Positions 56,870 through 64,000 of a stretch of DNA of 64,000 nucleotides are shown one piece after another. Numbering within the stretch: the stretch's first letter is position 1; each line of letters begins with the position of its first letter. The notes below the pieces were generated by a model. The model searched no databases, had not been told where the DNA came from, and worked only from the letters and a program-made list of their open reading frames with translations. The stretch comes from Volvariella volvacea V23 (lineage: Eukaryota; Basidiomycota; Agaricomycetes; Agaricales; Pluteaceae): NCBI GenBank assembly GCA_000349905.1, contig KB722739.1, forward strand, positions 129,495 to 193,494. Reading direction: 5' to 3'. A program made the translations under genes and the position numbers.

Positions 56870-59090
56870 ATGAGCACTTGTATTCTTCCTCTAGAGATAT
56901 GTACAGCGATTATCCCTCTGCTTCTGGTTCTTGTCTTCTTCTCGAAATGGCGTGGGATCCGACGCGCACCACCAGGTCCACCCGGAGTGCCACTCTTTGG
57001 AAATGCCCTACAAATACCAAATGATCATCAATGGTTGTTATGGGACAAGTGGAAGAACGAATACGGTGGGCTCTTAAGATATGTACATTCGACATTATAA
57101 TGGCTAACCTAGTTTCTTATCTAGGTGATGTGATGTCTATCAAGATCTTTGGAACGCCACATTTGATTCTGTCGTCCTACAAGGCTGCGAAAGAACTCCT
57201 GGATGATCGAGGTGAGAATATGAACATGACTTGTGATGTCACCTCACGTCCGTACAGGCCTGATATACTCTGATCGTCCGCCTGCGATAATGGCTGGGGA
57301 GATGTCAGTATCAACTATTGTTAGTCTGGCACGGAAGATTGATACATTGTTCTCCTTGTACAGAGTCGGGTGGAATCGTGGGATGGGATATTCGCCAGGG
57401 CCCCCAAACGCCAGGTTTAGAGAGATGAGAAGACTCTTCCATACGTTTATTGGTCCCAGAGCTTGCACCTTGATTGAGGGAGGAGTGAAAGATCGAAACG
57501 TTGCCTTTTCGAAGGAAGCAAGAGCATTGAGAGTCGCTCAGCAAGATAGTGTGATTCGGTGCGTCATGATTTGTACCCCGTATTTTTGTCGGGAATAACT
57601 TCAGTTCTGATAGATTGGTGAAAAAACTGATCGACAATCCAAGCAATTTCATTGACCATGCTCGAGAGTACGCGTTATCCTATTGATTTGTAGGAAAGTC
57701 TGACTAGCGTGTTGATTAGAACGACGTCGGGACTCATTTTGCTCCTTGCATACGGCTACGATGTGTACGAGGAATCTGAATTCACTCATAATGACCCATT
57801 GGACCTTGTTCAGATTGTACAAGATGCAATGGGTGGATTTGCAGTTGCATCTGAACCAGGGAGGTGGTGGGTTAATGAATTGCCCATACGTACGCCTGCT
57901 AGCAATGCACTACGAATGCTATTATTAACGAAATACACGGATAGTGCGTCACATACCAGGTTCTTTCCTTCCGTTCCAAAGGGCGGGCAAGCGGATGCGA
58001 CGTGATTTGGAACGGTTGTATGAGGTCCCATTTAGTTTCGTCATGCGTGAAATGGTGGGTTTCGTACTCACCCACAATTGTCTCTGGTTGATGCTTAAGG
58101 ACTAGGCAAACGGAACTGCAAGACCTTCGTTTATTTCAACATGGCTGGAGCCACGAGCTCAAGGTGCTATGGGTGGGAGGATTGACGAAACAGGGAATTC
58201 CAAGGGAGAAGAGGAATTGGTGCAAGCTGCTGCTGCTTCGTTGTACTCCGGTACGTCGGTTCTCGTGTACATCTTGAACTCGAAACTGAGCCAATGTCGT
58301 ACCCGCAGGTGGCGCTGAAACGGTACGCACATCATCTGTCTTGCTCGAAGGGGCTACTCACATAGGGATAGACACCATCGTCCATCATAACGTTCATGCT
58401 CGCCATGATATTATATCCTCATGTCCAAGCACGAGCACAAGAAGAGGTTGACCGTATATTGAAAGACGAGGGTGGCAATCTTAAGAGGCTTCCAAGTGTG
58501 GATGATCGGCTGAAAATGCCGTATGTTGATGCTCTGATGAAAGAGGTGTGGCGATGGGGTCCCAGCGTTCCGCTCGGTTGGTGACACATTTATTCCCACT
58601 TTGAGATGAGGACATGACCCTAGCGAGACAGGGCTACCGCACATGCTGAACCAGGATGATGAATATCGTGGGTATTCGCTGAAGAAAGGAACAGTGGTGT
58701 GGGCAAATATATGGTGATTATTATCATTGGCTCTAAAAACCTTGACATATAATCCATGATAGGACAATCTTGCACGATGAATCCGTCTTCCCGGACCCAT
58801 TCAGCTTCAAACCTGAAAGGTATCTCACGAGCAGGGTTGACAAGGGCTTATCAGATAACGATCCTGACCCAAGCGAAGTGGTCATGAGTGCCTTTGGTTT
58901 TGGCAGAAGAATATGCCCAGGTCTCAACCTCGCGGAGAACACGGTTTTCTTGTCCATTTCCTCGGTATTGGCATTGTTTACGGTTTCTAAAGAGCTAGAC
59001 CCCAACACGAGGAAAGAGGTTGAACCCAGTGTCCAGTATGATGGGTTCGTAAGGTATGTTGGTTTTGCACACGCTGAGAGTGAGGCGTAG
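56870..59090 (+). CDS. Cytochrome P450 monooxygenase, microsomal
   Basis: A gene of about ten exons. The N-terminal anchor (LEICTAIIPLLLVLVFFSKW) and proline hinge RRAPPGPPGVPLFGN are followed by GDVMSIKIFGTPHLILSSYK, IYSDRPPAIMAGE, the helix C region MRRLFHTFIG, RTTSGLILLLAYGYDV, SFLPFQRAGKRMRRDL, the helix I segment GGAET with SSITFMLAMILYPHVQARAQ, the ExxR motif KEVWRWGPSVPLG, the PERF-like FSFKPERYL and the heme loop FGFGRRICPGLNLAENT with the Cys ligand. Splice junctions checked at MAGEI-VGWNR, FGN onward and PIR-SFLPF keep the frame. As a class II P450 it should sit in the ER and work with the reductase CPR. The substrate is unknown. The motif set resembles OrdA/secondary-metabolite-type fungal P450s. 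Confidence 0.88.
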
Positions 59091-59279
59091 TAATTCCACC
59101 GTTGTGCTTAAAGCCACCCAAAGCCATTCAAATGCCGCATTGCTCCACGCGTAGCACCCTCTGAGCTTACGATCCTGTTAAATGAAGGCACCGCCGAATG
59201 ATTCCTCTAGGTACACGCGAATCCCTGATGGTTATTACTACTGCATGTAGGACTAGAACAAAAAGACGACTCAATGTTA

Positions 59280-59978
59280 TCATGATGATTGTGCAAGGAT
59301 GTCCTCCGCCCGCTGCCAGAAGTCCTTTTCCCCCCTCGTGCCACGTTCCCAGTCAGCCAACACATCTGACAGAGCTTTCATCAAAACCAACTTAGGGTGC
59401 TCCCCTTTCCTCCCTTCTAAACCAGGTGCAAGGTCCCTCAAATGACAAAACTGTACCAGCACGACCAGCCGCTCGCAGTGCTCAAGAGTTGAGAGAACAA
59501 ACTCGCGTATATTGTCTCCCTCCACGGCCAGATGCGTTAAATTCGGTAGGTGTGCTAACCCCTTCCAGGCATCCCAATCGTCATTAGCAATGTGGTCTAA
59601 CACGTCCAAATGCGTTACACTGCCGAAGAAGGGCAGGGCAAAATCTGGTACTGATGCACAATCGGGGGTTAAAATCTTGACGTTCATTGACAACTTCTTG
59701 GGTCTATACTGCCAGTCGGAAGGGGCGAGGAGGATTTGTGTGGCTTCGGAGTTATACTCCGATATCCACAACGCAAGGTTTGTAGCATTGTGGCATGAGC
59801 GAAGATCTGCTGTGTATTCATCTGTAGGCGACGGTGGGGGTGAGGATGAGGATGATTCGTGTTGTGGGTCATCCTTGCGTAGGAGTAGATGACGAACGTG
59901 CTTCGAGTAGAGTGGTCTGTGGGTGTATGGGGGTGACCGAGGAAATGGGTATGGTTCTTCTTCCTCAAATGTACGCAT
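59280..59978 (-). CDS. F-box/LRR-like protein, short form lacking the F-box, 232 aa
   Basis: A single open frame. After a disordered Pro/Ser start the sequence has typical Agaricomycete F-box-protein C-terminal features: VTHLDVLDH, LAHLPNLTHLAVEGDNIREF, LEHCERLVVLVQF, and an end GEKDFWQRAEDIL, like the DFWxRAE endings of that family. No F-box is visible at the N-terminus, so it may be a truncated copy or have an upstream exon. The role is inferred only by similarity of pattern. Confidence 0.5.
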   Translation of the reverse strand: MRTFEEEEPYPFPRSPPYTHRPLYSKHVRHLLLRKDDPQHESSSSSPPPSPTDEYTADLRSCHNATNLALWISEYNSEATQILLAPSDWQYRPKKLSMNVKILTPDCASVPDFALPFFGSVTHLDVLDHIANDDWDAWKGLAHLPNLTHLAVEGDNIREFVLSTLEHCERLVVLVQFCHLRDLAPGLEGRKGEHPKLVLMKALSDVLADWERGTRGEKDFWQRAEDILAQSS

Positions 59979-60097
59979 GACGACATTGTAGAGGAATGGT
60001 TGGACCCTGATGATGAGGTGGTTCGATATTATTTGTTTATTAGGGATAACAAATTTGCATGAAACGACACAGGAAGCAGCTGAAGTGTTAATACATA

Positions 60098-60364
60098 ATG
60101 GATGGGGTATGGTTCAATGTGAAGCTCACCAATGATAGACTCGTCGTGCGACGAGGCAAAGTGAGGGCATCATATGAGGACATGAGCGGCATACTTCTTC
60201 AAATATCAGTCTCTGGAGTTCGGGTGGTAGCGTTGGGACGGGTCGAGGATTCTGCGCTCCCATTGAGGACAGTAACGGAAATTTGCTTTAAGAGAGCTTA
60301 TAAAGATTCATGGCTGAGGAGATTGATCGCTTCAATCTTCGGGATTCGAGGAAGTGGTCTTTGA
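60098..60364 (+). CDS. Possible small protein, 88 aa
   Basis: There is an ATG-initiated frame with strand-like composition (VWFNVKLTNDRLVVRRGKVR, LLQISVSGVRVVALGRVEDS) and a hydrophobic end (WLRRLIASIFGIRGSGL). No family is recognised. A second frame (60310-60537) overlaps its end and may be an extension by splicing or frameshift. Weak evidence. Confidence 0.25.
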   Translation: MDGVWFNVKLTNDRLVVRRGKVRASYEDMSGILLQISVSGVRVVALGRVEDSALPLRTVTEICFKRAYKDSWLRRLIASIFGIRGSGL

Positions 60365-60965
60365 CGGTTGACGCGAGGTGGCATGGAGGTCGAGGGGATG
60401 GACAAGTTGTGTGCGACGGACATCATATGTTCCTTTCTGATCCAAGACGCATCTGCATAACTCTCCAGCGATCCCCGTTGCCCATTGCCCACGTCGTCAT
60501 ACCTAATGGCCGAACTGAGGCTTCGGGCAATTTGTAATTGCTAATGAGCTTTTCGGCAAGAGCTAGTGGGTGATAGACCGGTTAGGAGTGGGAAAGGATC
60601 ACTAAAGGAGGAGGTCATTGCACGAGAGAACTGTACACGACGGCCGACCTCGGAAGTGTTGCTGTGACGTTCAATGCACAGTGATGTGATACACGACCAC
60701 CATGCTACACTTTCAGAGCAAGCAATGTGAGTCAGTCTGACGCGTTTGCGGCATAGTGACCATTGCAAGTCGAATACAATAGATGATCGTAGAATTGACA
60801 CCCCTCTTATGTCATCTTGAAGACCTTTGATGCATGTAGAGTTTTTCATGTGAATGTAATTTATCCCTTTTCTCATTTATGCTTCTTAATTTTACATATT
60901 GGAATCTCTCAAATATAAGGTATACCCCACGTCCTATAAAAATGCGATGTCAACCGAACGTAAAC

Positions 60966-62648
60966 TCAGTCAGCGCTCGTCTCATCAATCAAGAGGGTGT
61001 TCAAGACTCCAGCAATGAAGTGAACCGCTTCCCGGATTGACGCAACATGATCACGGCACAACTTTCCAGTGACCATCTTGGTGAACTTTTCTGGCTGCCA
61101 CCTACGTAGCTCAACCTGAATGCGGTCGCGTTTCGTCAAGTGCTGACGGCCCGGAAACAAGGGATGAAAGACAAATTCCCGGATGAGCTCTGGTGTGATG
61201 TGAGTTGGTTTCTCGACATTGCGCAAGACTGGCCAGGGGAAGTCGGAGAAGATTAACGCTCGAGTAACCGTTAGAGAGTGGAGAGCCACCCAGAACTTGT
61301 CGTAGTGGGAGAAGTACATGATGACTTGCTCAGCGGTTGGACTTCGAATGGGTCGATCCGCTTCTAACGGTATCTCAATCCCAGGCCACTCGTCGTCCAT
61401 AATCACAGGTGCACTCTCCATTCCCTCCTGTACCTCCACAACTCTGGTCTCTGCCTCATGCCCTTCCGCCTGCTGGGCATGCGAACGCAAAACATGTTCT
61501 CGCTCTTTCTTCCACTTCGCGCTCTCTTCCTCGTCAGGAACAAACCTCTTTCGTACAACTTGCTTGGGTTCTTCAATTACTCCGGGCCATACCTTTCTCC
61601 TCTCTGCGGCCCTCTTCGCCTTTTCGATCTCATAATTCCTCATGATTTCTTCCACCGCCTCTCTGCCCTTCTTCGCTCGTCCGTCTTCCTGTACCATTCG
61701 ATCTTCCTCAATACTTGGGTCTCTCTTCCTTTTACTGTTGCTTTCTTGATTCGCTCGCGCCACCCGTCTCTTCACTCTTGCAGAATGCTCTCTCCTAACC
61801 GTAGCTGGCCTTCTCTTCCGAGGTCTGCCTCTTTCTACTGCATCACCGTCGTCTTCGCCTTCTATCTCCCCTTTCTTCTGATCCCCGCATCTCGCCATTA
61901 TCGTTCTATGTAGTTCAGCTAATTTCCGGAACTGAATCACGCGAATTTCATCCAACTCATCGATTTTCTTTCCAGCTTCTTTTCTCGCCCTCATGGATGC
62001 TTCAACCTCCTTTACTATGTCGTCAATATGGCGTTTTGGCGGTGGAGGAACAACGCCAGGAGTGGAAATATCCCCATGTCCCACGCGAGCTGTATCATCG
62101 ATACGGTCAGGAGGGCCAAGCGATATATCAGCGACAGACTCGTTCATGTTGGCGAGTGGCTCTACACCCCCAGGCATAGTAATGTTGTCAGCGGATTTGT
62201 CTAAGGAAAGAAGCGAATGAGTGGAGTATTTTGCTGAAAATACCCCCCTCTTCCTCGGCTTAGAGGGTCGAACAATTTTGCGAGAAGATGCGTGCGTCTT
62301 GATGTAATTATTGACTAGACGCGAAGAGGCCTCATTCCTTTGAAGAAAACGCTTGTCGCTAAGGTTCTTGTTAGAATGTCGTCGACGCAACCGCGTCGCG
62401 TGCCCATCGGGCGCCTTCAAATAGAGGAACCAGGGTGGCACTTCCTTTGACTCGGTGGCACTGTGCTCATATTCCTGCAGGCACGGCTCTGTGGAATCTG
62501 CAGATAGCGGGAGAGGTAGCTTTTGGATTAACGGAGCAAGAAGAGGTCGAACGCGTTCAGGGATTTTGGCTTCGAGGACCGGCTTGGCCATGTAGCCTGC
62601 AAAACGCCGGTAGTACTTGCTTTTCTTACTAGCAGGGCCAATCGCCAT
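60966..62648 (-). CDS. Basic, coiled protein with a conserved C-terminal domain, about 560 aa
   Basis: A long open frame. The first ATG is at 62648 (MAIGPASKKSKYYRRFAGYM); sequence upstream in frame starts only with TTG and holds a GTAAGT donor at the other end, so an additional 5' exon is possible. The middle is rich in Lys/Arg/Glu with nuclear-localisation-like clusters (RGRPRKRRPATVRREHSARV) and a helical stretch (EIMRNYEIEKAKRAAERRK). The last ~120 residues are well ordered (DKFWVALHSLTVTRALIFSD, LIREFVFHPLFPGRQHLTKR, WQPEKFTKMVTGKLCRDH). Such a C-terminal block recurs in Agaricomycete hypothetical proteins as far as I recall. The function is unknown; nuclear localisation is an inference. 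Confidence 0.65.
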   Translation of the reverse strand: MAIGPASKKSKYYRRFAGYMAKPVLEAKIPERVRPLLAPLIQKLPLPLSADSTEPCLQEYEHSATESKEVPPWFLYLKAPDGHATRLRRRHSNKNLSDKRFLQRNEASSRLVNNYIKTHASSRKIVRPSKPRKRGVFSAKYSTHSLLSLDKSADNITMPGGVEPLANMNESVADISLGPPDRIDDTARVGHGDISTPGVVPPPPKRHIDDIVKEVEASMRARKEAGKKIDELDEIRVIQFRKLAELHRTIMARCGDQKKGEIEGEDDGDAVERGRPRKRRPATVRREHSARVKRRVARANQESNSKRKRDPSIEEDRMVQEDGRAKKGREAVEEIMRNYEIEKAKRAAERRKVWPGVIEEPKQVVRKRFVPDEEESAKWKKEREHVLRSHAQQAEGHEAETRVVEVQEGMESAPVIMDDEWPGIEIPLEADRPIRSPTAEQVIMYFSHYDKFWVALHSLTVTRALIFSDFPWPVLRNVEKPTHITPELIREFVFHPLFPGRQHLTKRDRIQVELRRWQPEKFTKMVTGKLCRDHVASIREAVHFIAGVLNTLLIDETSAD

Positions 62649-63452
62649 AGCTGCTTTGTGACGTAGTGGAGCACTTTTCTGAGTCTGTGGAACGAAGAAC
62701 TGCGGCGTAGTAGAGAAGGCGTTTTGAGATACAGCCAGTTGAGATGGACAATACTTACTCAATAATTAATAGGGAGGGGCCGTGGTGAAGACCTGGCAAG
62801 GATACGTGAAGGGGAACGGAGACCTTATATACGTCGCAGACCATTAGCGCGAAGTGGTCTGTGCAGCCCACAATCTCTAAAAGGGAGGCGCAGAACAATG
62901 TCACGACTGCTAATCCGGACCAAGATCAAAGGGATCAGCATTATTTTGGGAGCTGTTTTGGCTTTGACGTACCCTGACACTGGGGCTTTGTCTAATTACC
63001 ATTGTAGTATAAACCCAATGTAGCGCGGCGCAAAACTTGACGCCGCCGCCTTGGTACTATGCAACGTGCCACAGGTGGGCCGCGTGACAAAGCCCCGATT
63101 CTCCGTATCGGTAATAAAGCGCAGAATCAACGCGATGGTTCTCAATTCCAGCGCGTTGTTTGTACTTGCGAGCTGAACAGTTTGACTAGATAAAAGTGTA
63201 GCGGATGAGCAGTTCATGATGCACGACCACTGAGAACGAGGCTCAAGTGCAATGGACTGAAGAACACGACTGCGAGCAGAAAATCAGAGTTAAAATTCCT
63301 ACAATTGTCCTGCGGTCGTCCATTGTCCGGCGTGCAATGAAAGTTCAAAGTGAGGCATAGATAAGGCGATGACCGACTACCACAATAAATATAATTCAAT
63401 ACCCAGTAACAGACCCAAACAATCGGCTCTCGACACCCTCCCTCGCCGTGGT
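62649..63452. other. Intergenic region
   Basis: No gene is supported. A TTATATACG TATA-like element at 62824 (plus reading) lies upstream of the basic protein on the opposite strand. A CCAGCGCGTTGTTTG block near 63150 is unexplained. Confidence 0.4.
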
Positions 63453-64000
63453 CTAGATGTGCAAACGATTGGACTTGAAGAACCTCTCGCGGGTGTTGAT
63501 AAGCAATGTCGAACGCTTGTATGGAAAGTCAAAGACCTGAAAAACGCGTCAAACCCTGCATCGAACTTACCAGTACGACTTACTCACTGTTTGCATATGA
63601 AAGCTGGACGCAAATGCAACCTTATTTATTGGTATGTTCGCCTCCTTTGGCTCTCCAATCACCAGCTGCGTTCTAGAATCGGACAAAAAGAGGTAGTGGG
63701 CGATGCCTCTGAGCCAACATTCCGCTATAGTGACGGTACCAGTCAATTCTATGATTCCGCTTGGAAAGATAAACGGTCCTTACATCGACCACCACCAAGA
63801 AACTTGTTTTCGCCCACCAAGACGTGTAACCCCCGATCCCAGTCTCCGGGAACGACTCCAACGGGGAAATGCTGGGCGACGTGGTTTTCCTTGATCCACA
63901 CGAACTCGGTGTATCCCATCAACTCCCCATCCCAGGCCATCATGCAAGGCAGAACGGCAGGGTCCTTCAAAGCCGCTTCAACATACTCCTTGTGAGCTTC
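63453..64000 (-). CDS. Siderophore-type N-acyltransferase (GNAT, Acyl_transf_8), 3' part
   Basis: The gene enters from the right edge on the minus strand and its start is outside the window. Exons: from 64000 to 63784 (AAALKDPAVLPCMMAWDGEL, MGYTEFVWIKENHVAQHFP, GDWDRGLHVLVGENKFLGGG), 63724-63588 (SECWLRGIAHYLFLSDSRTQ, LVIGEPKEANIP, NKVAFASSFHMQT) and 63536-63453 (VFDFPYKRSTLLINTRERFF, then the stop). All three joins keep frame. The DWDRGLH... GG acetyl-CoA-loop context and the EP-x-N ... F-x-x-P-x-K-R-S-x-L end are the hallmark of IucB/SidF/SidL-like hydroxyornithine or hydroxylysine acyltransferases that acylate siderophore side chains. In fungi such genes often sit beside an NRPS or ornithine monooxygenase; any partners would lie beyond the window. 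Confidence 0.8.

Noticed and set aside
63369..63995. A 208-residue plus-strand protein at the right edge
   Set aside because: It overlaps the minus-strand acyltransferase exons, whose spliced product has clear family motifs; the plus frame has none.
1..64000. tRNA genes and CRISPR arrays
   Set aside because: By eye no cloverleaf with a GGTTCGA-type T-loop and no regularly spaced direct repeats were found; a covariance-model scan would be needed to exclude tRNAs.

Overview
The window comes from a filamentous basidiomycete, most likely an Agaricomycete. The genes have many short introns (about 40-80 bp, GT..AG), and the gene families are typical of mushroom-forming or soil Agaricomycetes: expanded multi-pass membrane proteins with an RGWTxTHGFFVQMGG core, an NACHT NTPase, F-box/LRR-type proteins, a microsomal P450, and ACR3. 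There is no bacterial or phage signature. Two runs of exactly 100 N (16508-16607, 46182-46281) are scaffold gaps.

Left part (0-15 kb): a disordered protein on the minus strand, then three tandem plus-strand copies (MEM1-3) of a multi-pass membrane family. MEM3 carries a homopolymer frameshift. Next come a decayed PL14-type polysaccharide lyase pseudogene, a small coiled-coil protein with an XRCC4/PAXX-like layout, and an intact five-exon arsenite permease ACR3.

Middle part (15-40.5 kb): repeated duplication of a two-gene unit made of an M20-family (carboxypeptidase S/Gly-X type) peptidase with an N-terminal membrane anchor, followed in the same direction by a type I membrane protein with a beta-rich ectodomain and a proline-rich tail ending in a conserved PPAY motif. 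Unit 1 is on the plus strand (M20-1 + TM-A). Units 2 and 3 are on the minus strand (M20 relic + TM-B; M20-2 + TM-C). A solo M20-3 follows. Two more MEM copies flank these genes: MEM4, which has lost its 5' end and lies head-to-head with M20-2, and MEM5, which converges on M20-3. Long segmental duplication is visible even in noncoding sequence (22.0-26.0 kb against 26.8-31.6 kb).

Right part (40.5-64 kb): degenerate minus-strand tandem repeats of an unrecognised gene (41.3-44.2 kb), then an NACHT NTPase gene broken by a nonsense codon and by repeat insertion. After it lies a transposon graveyard (45.85-50.5 kb) with two inverted solo LTRs, each with a perfect 5-bp target duplication, and a strongly AT-rich tract. 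Ordinary chromosome resumes with a small zinc-ribbon protein, an acidic disordered protein, an F-box-like protein with an apparent 3' frameshift, a P450, an LRR-like F-box fragment, a large basic/coiled protein, and the 3' end of a siderophore-type N-acyltransferase running off the window.

Functional inference: the peptidase/PPAY-protein pair has duplicated and decayed as a unit and is the best candidate for an undescribed linked system. Any joint role is inference only.
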